This document shows, piece after piece, positions 1 to 8,346 of a stretch of 44,807 nt of DNA. Below the pieces are notes generated by a model. That model did no database searches. It saw only the letters and a program-made list of their open reading frames with translations, and was not told where the DNA came from. The DNA lies in the IMG/VR virus record IMGVR_UViG_3300013018_000042, positions 1-44,807 of that record; one strand, written 5' to 3'. Every line of letters begins with the position of its first letter. The stretch's first letter is position 1. This DNA is from a virus. The translations under genes were made by a program, and so were the position numbers.

Positions 1-260
1 GAATGTCCTGTGAAGGTTGTTATCACATTACCTGTTGCTACTTCCCACACCTTTGCTGTGTTATCCCAGCTTCCGCTGACTACATAGTTACCGTCAGGTG
101 AGAAGGCTACAGAACGAACATCATCTGAATGTCCTGTGAAGGTTGTTATCACATTACCTGTATCATACTCCCACACCTTTGCTGTGTTATCATCACTACC
201 GCTGACTACATAGTTGCCGTCAGGTGAGAAGGCTACAGAATAAACATAATTTGAATGTCC
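1..260 (-). repeat. 126-bp tandem WD40 repeats, left end of window
   Basis: Repeat 1 is 260-135, repeat 2 is 134-9, and repeat 3 is cut at 8-1. The core GHSxxVxSVAFSPDG is constant. Residues 4, 5 and 7 (N/Y/Y in repeat 1, D/D/R in repeat 2) and residue 23 (D or W) vary. The DNA of the units is nearly identical even at silent positions, apart from a few codons in repeat 1. Confidence 0.95.
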
Positions 261-578
261 TGTGAGGTTTGTTATTTGGTTATTATTGTTTATTAATAAG
301 CCTAAATTATCTTCTACTTTTTCTACAGGATTTACAACCGCTAATTGATTTCCCTGCAGTCCTGTTTGGCTTCTGGTTGGTGCTATATTGCTATCTCCAA
401 GATAACACCTATTAAACACACTTGCATTAAGTAATCCAAAATTACCAGTAAAAAACTTATTCAAATAATTATCCAAAAGTATATTATTTTCTTCAATAAT
501 TTCTTTTTTTCCGTTTCTTGTATCAGTTAACTCATATTTAACTTTACCCTGTATTCCAAAATCAAAGTTTAAATTCAT
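1..578 (-). CDS. WD40 virion-type protein, N-terminal part (runs off the window)
   Basis: The gene starts at ATG 578 behind GGAGGT and is open to base 1, continuing in frame at 44807. Residues 1-100 resemble the N-terminal domain of phage tail or fibre-like proteins: a long-lived loop followed by a CYLGDSN segment and a TGLQGNQLA segment. WD40 repeats of 42 residues begin near residue 101. The segment NQITNLT just before the first GHS matches the end of each repeat (NVITTFT), so it can supply the closing strand of a beta-propeller. Two full repeats and 8 nt of a third are present here. The stop of the upstream gene (580-582) overlaps the Shine-Dalgarno, indicating coupling. Virion location is inferred from the flanking domains and the position among structural genes; the WD40 identity is clear. 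Confidence 0.85.
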   Translation of the reverse strand, partial: MNLNFDFGIQGKVKYELTDTRNGKKEIIEENNILLDNYLNKFFTGNFGLLNASVFNRCYLGDSNIAPTRSQTGLQGNQLAVVNPVEKVEDNLGLLINNNNQITNLTGHSNYVYSVAFSPDGNYVVSGSDDNTAKVWEYDTGNVITTFTGHSDDVRSVAFSPDGNYVVSGSWDNTAKVWEVATGNVITTFTGH

Positions 579-579
579 T

Positions 580-2520
580 TTATACCTCCAGCCACAATAC
601 TGAATTTACAACTATGTCTATACTGTTATTTTCTGATCTATCAAACTCTCCGTCAGAAATATACATATCTACACTTCTTGCCTTACTTGCTATATTTTCG
701 ACTAATAGCGATAAATTATCTTCCACTACATATCCTGTTTTAGAAATAATAAAATTATATGCTGTATCATAAACCAATAAATCTTCTATTACCTGACCGT
801 TGACATCTGTAGTTAAGTTAATCTCTGGCATATCTCTTTGTGCTTCAATAGTAATATCAGCACCATCTATAGAATTTCCAGCTAAATCCTTTACAGTTAT
901 AGTAGTAGTAATATACATTGTTTCCCATTCTACCGCTGTTAAAATATCAATACTGCTATTTTCTACAAAAGGAGATATAAACGGCAACTCTATATTCTGA
1001 CTGCTTCCAGGAGTAAAATTATTTAATAATCCTATAGCTCTATTTATTCCTAAACTGCTGTCCTCAACAGTAAGCTGATATACTGTTTCATAAGGTATTA
1101 CATCAGTAAATAAAGCATTACCCGTGCTATCTGTTACAGATGATAATTCAGGTTGTTCTCTTTGTGCTTCTATAGTTATTGTTGTTCCGAATAAATCAGT
1201 TAAATCCTCCTGATTAAAAGCGTGTATATTTAAATCTATACCTGCTAAATCCCACAAAATATTACTAATTGATATATCTATATTGTTATTTTCTACAGGC
1301 TTACTGTCATCACCTAAAAATGGTACATTTATATCCATCATTTTAGTTTCATCATTGTTAAATATTAATAATCCCCAGCTGTCCTCTATAATACCTTCTT
1401 TTTCTAACACAAGTTTATATACTGTATTATATGGTATTATTAAAACTGAACCTTCACCTGCTGTGTTTAACGTTGTTGATATGCTTTCCTGCTCTTTCTG
1501 TCCTTCAATATATATATCTGCTTCTGGTGAAGAAAATAGATTAATTAAATATCTCATATCTTCCCAGGTTAAATTACTTACATCTATATCAATGCTATTA
1601 ATAATATCATCAAAATAAGGCTCTAAAACAGGTTCTTTATATTTAAATACATATCTGTAAAGTTCATCTGTTATTGTGTATTTATAAGGTTTATAATCAT
1701 CATCACGCTTATAAAAAACTATTAATTTTCCGCTGTATTCTATTGGGTCAGGGCTAAACTCTGGGTATGGTTTTGCAACTATTTCTTTTTCATCAATTTT
1801 AAAAGCATTAATGAAGTCTAAAGTTCTTTCCGGCTCAAATATATAGTCTATACTGTGTTCAGTATTATAACTTTCATTTTCTAATCTATAATAAATATTA
1901 GTTTGTTCTTGATCGCCATAAAACAAAACTAACTCTTTGTTGTGATTTAATACTAAAGTTGGCGAGCTGCCGTTACAAATTTTTCTTATACTACTTCCTT
2001 CATAAGGATAACTCATTAGCCATATTTCTTTAACTCCAGTACCAGCTATTGTTATTTCTACTGCTATTTCATAATGCCCTGCTGGATTAAACTCTATTGT
2101 CGGTTTTTGACTCCCTGTAGGAGAAAAAGCTAACAATTCATTTCTATCCCAACCAGTTAATTCTTCATTAGCTTTAAGCAGATATATTTCGCCTATACTT
2201 GCTTGATATACCCCCCATAACCTGCCCGAATACTCGTTATATCCATAATCCTGTGTGGTGTATTCTATTTTAGTAACAGGGTCGGTTTCCCAATTGTCAG
2301 GATAAACTTGTATTGGTAATCCTTCGCCTTCATTAAGAGGCCCCCAGCAAAAATCATAATCATCTGTGAAGCCTAAATAATCATTATCTGCTTCAAAAGC
2401 TTTAGTGACAATATGCTCACCTGTACCAAATTGAGAAAACATTTTCTCGATATAATTCCAATAATGGACTGGAAATTCTAAATTTTGTTCGTTATCGTTA
2501 TTCCAGTTTAATTCCTGCAT
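580..2520 (-). CDS. Virion-associated protein with C-terminal Ig-like repeats
   Basis: About 646 residues, no certain family. ATG 2520 is preferred over GTG 2526 because AAGGA lies about 9 nt upstream of the ATG but only 3 nt from the GTG. The N-terminal 300 residues are aromatic and acidic with no recognised domain. The C-terminal half contains three related blocks of about 90-100 residues, each with an (A/T)xIxIEAQR- or IEGQKEQ-type strand, a TxxxG turn, a YxTxY(Q/K)L strand and an ENNxIDI end. This is the layout of carboxypeptidase-regulatory or SpaA-type beta-sandwich repeats. Position after the capsid gene and directly before the WD40 gene suggests a surface or tail adhesin-like role, which is inference. 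Confidence 0.7.
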   Translation of the reverse strand: MQELNWNNDNEQNLEFPVHYWNYIEKMFSQFGTGEHIVTKAFEADNDYLGFTDDYDFCWGPLNEGEGLPIQVYPDNWETDPVTKIEYTTQDYGYNEYSGRLWGVYQASIGEIYLLKANEELTGWDRNELLAFSPTGSQKPTIEFNPAGHYEIAVEITIAGTGVKEIWLMSYPYEGSSIRKICNGSSPTLVLNHNKELVLFYGDQEQTNIYYRLENESYNTEHSIDYIFEPERTLDFINAFKIDEKEIVAKPYPEFSPDPIEYSGKLIVFYKRDDDYKPYKYTITDELYRYVFKYKEPVLEPYFDDIINSIDIDVSNLTWEDMRYLINLFSSPEADIYIEGQKEQESISTTLNTAGEGSVLIIPYNTVYKLVLEKEGIIEDSWGLLIFNNDETKMMDINVPFLGDDSKPVENNNIDISISNILWDLAGIDLNIHAFNQEDLTDLFGTTITIEAQREQPELSSVTDSTGNALFTDVIPYETVYQLTVEDSSLGINRAIGLLNNFTPGSSQNIELPFISPFVENSSIDILTAVEWETMYITTTITVKDLAGNSIDGADITIEAQRDMPEINLTTDVNGQVIEDLLVYDTAYNFIISKTGYVVEDNLSLLVENIASKARSVDMYISDGEFDRSENNSIDIVVNSVLWLEV

Positions 2521-2542
2521 ACTCACCAGTCCTTTATTTTAA

Positions 2543-2887
2543 TTATTTCTTTTTAGATTTATCTTTATCTTCGTCTTTATCTTCTTCTTCACCTTTGTAA
2601 ACTTCTTCTTGAATTTTAGTGATCCGACTAAAAGGAGAAGGGTGTTTTACTTTCCATTCTAAAAATGAGATAACTTCTGTTTCTGCAGTTTCTAACTTGC
2701 CATCAGGTCCAAATTCTAAACGCCTGCCACGCTTATTCTCAACATTCGGGTCTTTACTTGTTACTGCTGTATCCATAACTAAAACTAAATTTCTAAAGCC
2801 ACAAGTTCCTTTTCCTACACTTGCAAATACTGCTGGTTTTTCTGCCATAGCTGGTCTAAATTTACCATTAGGTCCTCTTTTAGCCAT
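2543..2887 (-). CDS. Small protein downstream of major capsid, unknown
   Basis: 114 residues starting at ATG 2887 behind AGGAGG. The body is basic and glycine-rich; the last 25 residues are a run of Lys, Glu and Asp. No family recognised. Its place directly after the capsid gene, and behind a terminator-like hairpin that should lower its expression, would suit a minor head protein or cement/decoration protein, but nothing in the sequence proves this. Confidence 0.65.
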   Translation of the reverse strand: MAKRGPNGKFRPAMAEKPAVFASVGKGTCGFRNLVLVMDTAVTSKDPNVENKRGRRLEFGPDGKLETAETEVISFLEWKVKHPSPFSRITKIQEEVYKGEEEDKDEDKDKSKKK

Positions 2888-2913
2888 CTTAATTTCCTCC
2901 TTGATATAATTAA

Positions 2914-2935
2914 AAGGGAGGAATTACCCTCCCTT
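2914..2935 (-). terminator. Terminator-like hairpin after major capsid gene
   Basis: Perfect 8-bp stem AAGGGAGG/CCTCCCTT with a 6-nt loop, followed on the minus strand by TTTTAATTA. It lies between the capsid stop and the Shine-Dalgarno of the next gene, so it probably acts as a partial terminator or 3' stabiliser that keeps capsid mRNA in excess. Confidence 0.65.
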
Positions 2936-2948
2936 ATTCTGTTGTATA

Positions 2949-4157
2949 TTAGCCTGTAACACCAGTTAAAATACTGTGTGTTTTTTCCAGTCTTACTCTT
3001 AATCCAGCCATTGTTAGGTACTCGTCTTTCCAGCCTAACTTGTCATTCTCCTGGATATTCTTTCTTAGCTTAGAGTCATTACCGCCAGCTGGACGATAGT
3101 CGATATTCTCAATATCAAGCATTAAGCCTGTATGAGCATAATCTTTCTCGAATAGCTTAGTTGTTGCGATAATTACATCACCGTGGAATGAAATTAATCG
3201 TCTTAATCTCATACCGTAGGTTTCCTCGCCAGATGTAGTTTCAATTCTGCTTGCACCAAATTGATTAATAATACTACCAATTCTAGGTGAAGTCAGGAAT
3301 AACTTACGCTTACTACCCCAATCGAAAGCCATTTCGCAGAAGTTTTCAAATTCAGCTTCTGACAATGTACCTCCGTTTGTAGTTCCTACATCATAAGCAT
3401 TGGACTTGATAAACTGAATAAGTCCACCAGTCATTCTCACTTTATTAGATACATCTTCGTATCTTTCACCAAACATCATTTGCTTTTCAATATCAATTCG
3501 GTGTTCTACTGCTTTTATCTTACTGAGTCTAGTTCTAGTGTCAGTTCCTGCACGCTTTCCTTCAATTTGATTAGCCATTGAAGCGTCAAAAGGTGTACGG
3601 AATGTTTGTACCAAATTCCACAACTTATTAGGCTGTGTAGCGTGTGTTTCAGGTGCATTAGAGTTTTCTTCCATAGCATTTGACATTCTCATAATGTTAT
3701 CATCTGTACCAGTTGAAGCTACAGCGTCAGTACCACTAGAAGCCTGAGCGTCATAACCATAACCTCTCTCAACTGTTACATCATTACCAGCTTTAGACTT
3801 AACATACATAATCTCGCCTGTTGATCCGTTTTTCAGCAAGTCTTTAGGTCTGATAAATGAAGCGTCAGCTAAAGAGATAACTTCTTCTGTATGTGCTGTA
3901 CCAGCTAAATAACTGGCAGTTAGCTTAGTCCACCAAACTTGTTCTTCTTCATCATACCAAATAAATTCCATTGAATTTACAGGTACTTTTCTAGCCCTCA
4001 TTAAAATACTTAAAAATGGTGTTGCTTCTGGCATTAATTGGGCTATATCATTCGATACATCAATATCCCTGCGGTCAGAGTCAATATTGTAAGTAGTAAC
4101 AGGAGTTCCATCTGTTCCTGTCCAAATATTGCGACCGTTATAATCTAATACTGCCAT
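2949..4157 (-). CDS. Major capsid protein (HK97-fold, SU10/DUF5309-like)
   Basis: 402 residues, the usual size for an HK97-like coat protein. The N-terminal region has the TPFLSIL segment followed by a V-x-EFIWYDEE-type strand near residue 65, typical of the coat family found in SU10-like short-tailed phages. ATG 4157 follows AAAGGAG. The gene sits between a scaffold-like gene and a small post-capsid gene, in the order portal, scaffold, capsid. It builds the icosahedral head shell. The call rests on sequence resemblance and gene order; the exact family is less certain. Confidence 0.85.
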   Translation of the reverse strand: MAVLDYNGRNIWTGTDGTPVTTYNIDSDRRDIDVSNDIAQLMPEATPFLSILMRARKVPVNSMEFIWYDEEEQVWWTKLTASYLAGTAHTEEVISLADASFIRPKDLLKNGSTGEIMYVKSKAGNDVTVERGYGYDAQASSGTDAVASTGTDDNIMRMSNAMEENSNAPETHATQPNKLWNLVQTFRTPFDASMANQIEGKRAGTDTRTRLSKIKAVEHRIDIEKQMMFGERYEDVSNKVRMTGGLIQFIKSNAYDVGTTNGGTLSEAEFENFCEMAFDWGSKRKLFLTSPRIGSIINQFGASRIETTSGEETYGMRLRRLISFHGDVIIATTKLFEKDYAHTGLMLDIENIDYRPAGGNDSKLRKNIQENDKLGWKDEYLTMAGLRVRLEKTHSILTGVTG

Positions 4158-4184
4158 TTTAATTACACTCCTTTATATTTTATT

Positions 4185-4224
4185 GGCTGCCGCAGGGTGT
4201 TCCTAAAATTCCTGTCAGCTAGCC
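4185..4224 (-). other. Hairpin between scaffold and capsid genes
   Basis: An imperfect stem pairs GGCTGCCGCAGGG with CCTGTCAGCTAGCC. The stem overlaps the TAG stop of the scaffold gene (4219-4221) and ends about 30 nt before the capsid start. There is no U tract on the minus strand, so mRNA processing or stabilisation is more likely than termination. Confidence 0.4.
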
Positions 4225-5451
4225 AAATATCCCTTGTCTTTTATCATTCGTGTGGAAGATGTTTTGCCTAATTTCTTCCTCGGGACTCATATTATTTTGA
4301 AATCTCAATTTATTATTATGTTGAGATTGTGGTATTCTAGCAGCTTGTTTTTGAGCATTATTATACTGCTGTTGCTGTTGCATATTCTGCTGTTGCTGCT
4401 GATACTGGTTATTCATAGTTCGGACATTATTAAAAGCTATCTCAAAGCCGTTCGGAAACATTTGAGGATCTAAATACATAGGATATTGTTGGAAAAAGTT
4501 AAGCATATCGTCTTTATGCTGTTCAAATTCCTGTTCCCCATACTGCTGTTTGATAGTATCTACCTGGCTACGATAACTATTGTTAAGCTGCTGTGCCTGT
4601 TGCAATCTCTGTTGTTCTTCCTGTTTTTTCTGCTGTTCTTGTTGCTGCATTTCATTAAATTTCTGTTCAACTAATTTTTCAGCTGTCTTTAGAGAAGTTT
4701 CTGCTACAACTTTTTTGAAAACATCAGAATTATAGCCTTTCTCATAAAGTTCATTAATTGCTTCATCAGCTGATACATCAAAGTTAAGGTCTGCCATTAC
4801 ATCTTCTAAAGTTAAACCTGTATTTTCCTGTGGCTGTTGTGGTTGCTGCTGTTGATTAACATTCTGCTGGTTAAAGTTCTGCTGATTATTTACCTGTTGT
4901 TGACTGACAAATCGGCCGGTTTGAGGGTCCCTTCTAGGCTGCTGCATATTTTGCGGGTTTTGCATAGCCTGCTGTTGTTGCATTAAATACATCTGTCTTA
5001 ATCTTTGATTTTCCTGTTCTAATCTACTTAACTGCTGTCTGGTCTGATCCACATTAGAAGTCTGGCCTAAACGCTGTTCCAACTCCATATAGTAATTAAT
5101 TGCTTCTTCTGGATTAGATATTTGTTTTTGCTCATTAACGCCTAATTTTTGTTCTAATTCATTGATACTTCTTTCAAATTCTTTTGCTGGATCTTCCGCT
5201 GACTTAAACTTTTCTCTTACATAATCAACTTTTCTGTCATAATCTGTCGATTTTTGTTGATTAACTGGTTTCTTACCATCTGCCTGCTGTGCTAAATCTT
5301 CTAAACTTGCCTGCTGACTTTGGCCTTCCACATTACCTTCATTTCCGTTTTCCGAAGCAAGTTCTCCAGGTTGTTCCTGGGCTTGCTCAATGCCTAAAGG
5401 GTTTTCTGCACTAACATTACCCTCTTGAGCATTTTCACCGAATAATCCCAT
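4219..5451 (-). CDS. Glutamine-rich scaffold-like protein
   Basis: 410 residues, dominated by Gln, Asn and Glu with coiled-coil segments and several poly-Q tracts encoded by CAG/CAA runs, around residues 150-215 and 260-295 and again after 345. It lies directly upstream of the capsid gene and downstream of portal, which is the standard location of a head scaffolding protein. The composition (helical, charged, low complexity, no globular core) agrees. ATG 5451 follows AGGAGG. The function is inferred from position and composition, not a family match. Confidence 0.7.
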   Translation of the reverse strand: MGLFGENAQEGNVSAENPLGIEQAQEQPGELASENGNEGNVEGQSQQASLEDLAQQADGKKPVNQQKSTDYDRKVDYVREKFKSAEDPAKEFERSINELEQKLGVNEQKQISNPEEAINYYMELEQRLGQTSNVDQTRQQLSRLEQENQRLRQMYLMQQQQAMQNPQNMQQPRRDPQTGRFVSQQQVNNQQNFNQQNVNQQQQPQQPQENTGLTLEDVMADLNFDVSADEAINELYEKGYNSDVFKKVVAETSLKTAEKLVEQKFNEMQQQEQQKKQEEQQRLQQAQQLNNSYRSQVDTIKQQYGEQEFEQHKDDMLNFFQQYPMYLDPQMFPNGFEIAFNNVRTMNNQYQQQQQNMQQQQQYNNAQKQAARIPQSQHNNKLRFQNNMSPEEEIRQNIFHTNDKRQGIFG

Positions 5452-5462
5452 TTATTGACCTC

Positions 5463-5693
5463 CTAAGTTTCTAACGCCTTATTAAATCGTTTCTCAACAT
5501 ACTGCAAGACTGATTTCAACGATTTTCTTTCCTTCTGCAACGCTATTCTTTCCACCAATTCCAGTTCTTCCATTTCTAAAAGGTCAGTTTCAATAACGCC
5601 TATACGCTTTTCAATAAATTTTTTGACATATTCCCAACCTGTTGACTGTGCCAATGTCGCAACTTCTCTTAATTCACGCTGTTTATCGTCCAT
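5463..5693 (-). CDS. Small helical protein between portal and scaffold
   Basis: 76 residues, strongly charged, predicted almost all helix with heptad-like spacing of Leu and Ile. Its ATG overlaps the portal stop (TAATG) and AGGTGA lies upstream, so it is translationally coupled to portal. No family recognised. Confidence 0.7.
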   Translation of the reverse strand: MDDKQRELREVATLAQSTGWEYVKKFIEKRIGVIETDLLEMEELELVERIALQKERKSLKSVLQYVEKRFNKALET

Positions 5694-7624
5694 TATCTCA
5701 CCTGTCCTGACGCTTGTTGACTAGGGTTTCTTTCAGTCTGTGGCCTTCTTCCTCTTGCTCTACCTGTACTTGCATTATCAGCCTGCTGGGCAGCTGTTGG
5801 TCTATTACCTCCCTGCTCTGCAGCAGCCTGTTGTTGCTGTTGCATTTGCTGTATAGCCATTTCCTGGTCCGACAACAAGAATTTTTCTGCATTTTCTATA
5901 TCAAAAGCCTTCAACCATTCTTCAAATAATTCTTTGTAATTAACGAATGGTACTCCAGACTGTAATAACATTTGAAGCATATGAGTTAATTGTTCTCGTC
6001 TTACATCTTTATTAGCTGCAGGATCAACATTAGTTCCTGCTGGCCTGTAATCAAATTCACCTATTAAATCACCTGTATCAATAGCACGCCAAGCGTTACC
6101 CTGTTCAAACGGAATATTAATTAACCTTTCGCTATCAATAAATTGCTGATTGTTCATATCCATTAAGTGTGCTAAACGCTTAATACCCAATTCCTCGAAT
6201 ATTTTTTGCTTAACTTCAAATCTCATTCCAGCATTAGATGTTTGCTTCATAGTTTCTGTTGCTGTTTGGTCGCCTGTACTTTCCGCTCCCTGCATAACAG
6301 GTGGAGTCGCAAGTGCATTTTCAGCTAAACCTTTCAACATACCCTGCTGATTAAAAGCAGAAGAAGCTACATCTGTCATATCAAATTCTTGTACATCTTC
6401 TGGGCGATCAACATAGATAATTCCGTGTGGTCTTGATACCAATTCGGACTCGTCAATGTCTGCCCCTCGTCTAACTTTCCACATCTTATTTAAAATAAAG
6501 TTAATATTATCTGTACGCTGATTATGGAGAGTGTTTTCTTCTTCCTGAATATCAGAAATGACCTGTACTGCACTCATTCCGTAAAATTCAGAAGGTAATC
6601 TGTCATATTTGCCTACTACAAATGGTTTCTTCCTGTGTCGCCAGTAAGGAGAAGGTCCGTCATAAATAGTTTTCTGCCTGTTGACTGTTATACAATGCCT
6701 GTTATCTTCCCAATAGTGCAACAATTCTAATTCTGAATTTTTGCTAGACTTATAGTCGTTGTTGCTGAAAATATCAACATCACCAGAAGAAAAACCTATC
6801 TCTGACATTCTTTTATCTCGGCCGTGTTCTAAGTTGGCTGCACCTTGTAATTCCTGTAATTCTTTAAGATCTCTTAGGAAAATACGACCTTCATCTAAAT
6901 AATCTAAAAATTCTAATCTGCTTTTTAACTGATCTATAGTAACAAATTCCCTTTGGAAAACTCCTCGACAATCGTCTAAGTTAGTACCTTTAGGGTCAGG
7001 CCAAAAATCAAAATAATCTATATTAGTTATCTCGTTATCGTCCCAAACAGCTTCTCTACTCTGCCTGGTTTGATATATCTGCCTACCTGTATATTGAGGT
7101 ACTCCAAATTGATTTCTGATTATCTCTGGTACTGGTACTTTCTTCTTTACAAAATCTTCCTCGTATCGCCACCCAACACCCATAATTCCTAAAGGAAAGA
7201 TTAATAGAGAAGTTATATAATCATAGTATTTAGAAACTATGTTGTTTTTATCCAACTGCTCATTAACTAAAGAAGCAGCCACCTTCGCTTTATCTTCTGC
7301 CATATTCATAGGAAATCTGTCAAAATTTGTCGGCTTAGGCAGAAAATCTATATAGGGCGAAGATTTAAACAATCCCATTACATACCTTGCCCGAATAGTA
7401 TCTACAATCTGATAGGCTCTAGGTATATGAATATCTGATCTGTGATTTTCTTCCTCGTCCTTTTCCCTAAATTTTTCTTTATAGCCAACAACCTGCTTAT
7501 ACCATCTAACCGCCATATCGTCCCATTGACTACGATAACTGTCAAAATGATTAAATAGCGATATTTGTTCCTGGAATAAGTCGCTTGCTTCCTGCTGTAA
7601 TGTAGTTGGTCGGTTAAAAATCAT
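5693..7624 (-). CDS. Portal protein
   Basis: 643 residues, the length of P22/SU10-type portals. The N-terminal 100 residues carry the typical helix with W-x-x-x-A-V-x-W and the segment SDIHIPRAYQIVDTIRARY. The middle contains aromatic wing-domain motifs (for example FDFWPDPKG) and a conserved PFVVGKYDRLPSEFYGMS stretch. The C-terminal 80 residues are Gln/Ala-rich and likely disordered. The portal forms the dodecameric gate for DNA packaging and the base for the tail. ATG 7624 follows AAGGTGAT. It lies a few genes after the large terminase. Confidence 0.9.
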   Translation of the reverse strand: MIFNRPTTLQQEASDLFQEQISLFNHFDSYRSQWDDMAVRWYKQVVGYKEKFREKDEEENHRSDIHIPRAYQIVDTIRARYVMGLFKSSPYIDFLPKPTNFDRFPMNMAEDKAKVAASLVNEQLDKNNIVSKYYDYITSLLIFPLGIMGVGWRYEEDFVKKKVPVPEIIRNQFGVPQYTGRQIYQTRQSREAVWDDNEITNIDYFDFWPDPKGTNLDDCRGVFQREFVTIDQLKSRLEFLDYLDEGRIFLRDLKELQELQGAANLEHGRDKRMSEIGFSSGDVDIFSNNDYKSSKNSELELLHYWEDNRHCITVNRQKTIYDGPSPYWRHRKKPFVVGKYDRLPSEFYGMSAVQVISDIQEEENTLHNQRTDNINFILNKMWKVRRGADIDESELVSRPHGIIYVDRPEDVQEFDMTDVASSAFNQQGMLKGLAENALATPPVMQGAESTGDQTATETMKQTSNAGMRFEVKQKIFEELGIKRLAHLMDMNNQQFIDSERLINIPFEQGNAWRAIDTGDLIGEFDYRPAGTNVDPAANKDVRREQLTHMLQMLLQSGVPFVNYKELFEEWLKAFDIENAEKFLLSDQEMAIQQMQQQQQAAAEQGGNRPTAAQQADNASTGRARGRRPQTERNPSQQASGQVR

Positions 7625-7628
7625 TTAA

Positions 7629-7856
7629 TCACCTTCTCGGCTGCTGTGGTTGTTGTGGTGGTGCTTGTGGTCCTGCCCCTGCTTGTTCTACCTGCTGCAA
7701 TCTAGTAATCAGCTGCATAGCTAACATTACTAATTGCTGTTGATCCATTTGAGATAATCTTTGCTGCAGCTGTTGCATTTGTCCTCCGTTTTGAGGACCA
7801 GCCGCCATTCCTGGACCTCCAGGTTGTTGTGGTGGTTGTCCCATACCCATTGGCAT
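7629..7856 (-). CDS. Short Gly/Pro/Gln-rich protein before portal
   Basis: 75 residues: Met/Gly/Pro-rich start, a central helix with Q-L-x-x-L spacing, and a Pro/Gln tail. ATG 7856 follows AAGGAGGG. It is the first gene after the strong terminator at 7895-7931. No family recognised; it shares the glutamine-rich character of the portal tail and scaffold. Confidence 0.65.
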   Translation of the reverse strand: MPMGMGQPPQQPGGPGMAAGPQNGGQMQQLQQRLSQMDQQQLVMLAMQLITRLQQVEQAGAGPQAPPQQPQQPRR

Positions 7857-7894
7857 AATAACCCTCCTTAAAACAATACTATATAAATAGAAAA

Positions 7895-7931
7895 AGCCCC
7901 CACCACCAGTTATTACCTGATAGTAGGGGCT
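7895..7931 (-). terminator. Strong intrinsic terminator inside the late operon
   Basis: On the minus strand a 15-bp uninterrupted stem (AGCCCCTACTATCAG with CTGGTGGTGGGGGCT, several G-U pairs) has a 7-nt loop and is followed by TTTTTCTATTT. Several pairs are G-U on the minus strand but would be C-A on the plus strand, so the functional strand is the minus strand. It separates terL/Com-like from the portal-capsid genes. Confidence 0.85.
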
Positions 7932-7946
7932 GCTTGAGCCGCTTGA

Positions 7947-8120
7947 TTATTTTTCTTTATGTTCCAAAAATCTGTAAACTTTTCCTCCTAAACGCTGAAA
8001 GTATATGTTCATACTGCTACATCTAGGACATTTTTTCTTTATGACACCTTCAAAATCGGCTTCTCCCAATACTTTATTACAATTTTTACATCTTAATTCT
8101 TCTATTGTCTTCCACCTCAC
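7947..8120 (-). CDS. Com-like zinc-ribbon regulator
   Basis: 57 residues. The protein has LRCKNCNKVLGEADFEG followed by KKKCPRCSSMN, i.e. two CxxC pairs about 20 residues apart with the spacing and the intervening EADFEG-type loop of the Com family (Mu Com activates translation of mom). The GTG start at 8120 has only a weak ribosome site, so the exact start is uncertain. No mom-like modification gene is visible, so a role as a general RNA- or zinc-binding regulator is more likely here. Confidence 0.7.
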   Translation of the reverse strand: MRWKTIEELRCKNCNKVLGEADFEGVIKKKCPRCSSMNIYFQRLGGKVYRFLEHKEK

Positions 8121-8168
8121 TTTAAGAATACCACCAAATTAAATAATTTGCAAACTGCAAACTTCGGT

Positions 8169-8336
8169 TTACAACCTTTTATGCAGGGCTTCAACTAACC
8201 TAACACCTTCGGCAGCTGTCAAATCAAAGATAACTGAACACCACATAGCCATATACCCGTCATCTTCTGGAGTTTCGCAGCATTTAGCATATTCAACAAG
8301 TATTTGGGCTGTATCTCTGTCATAATCATCATACAT
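8169..8336 (-). CDS. Small acidic protein after terL
   Basis: 55 residues beginning MYDDYDRDTAQ, with a Cys-Cys pair near residue 19 and a short hydrophobic helix (WCSVIFDL). ATG 8336 is 6 nt after AAGGAG, and the terL stop overlaps that ribosome site, so it is coupled to terL. No family recognised. Confidence 0.7.
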   Translation of the reverse strand: MYDDYDRDTAQILVEYAKCCETPEDDGYMAMWCSVIFDLTAAEGVRLVEALHKRL

Positions 8337-8346
8337 AATAGACTCC

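Noticed and set aside
1-260. Diversity-generating retroelement acting on the WD40 repeats
   Set aside because: No reverse transcriptase and no template repeat; differences are not restricted to adenine positions.
7947-8120. Com-like gene as part of a Mom-type DNA modification system
   Set aside because: No Mom-like acetyltransferase-fold gene is found nearby.
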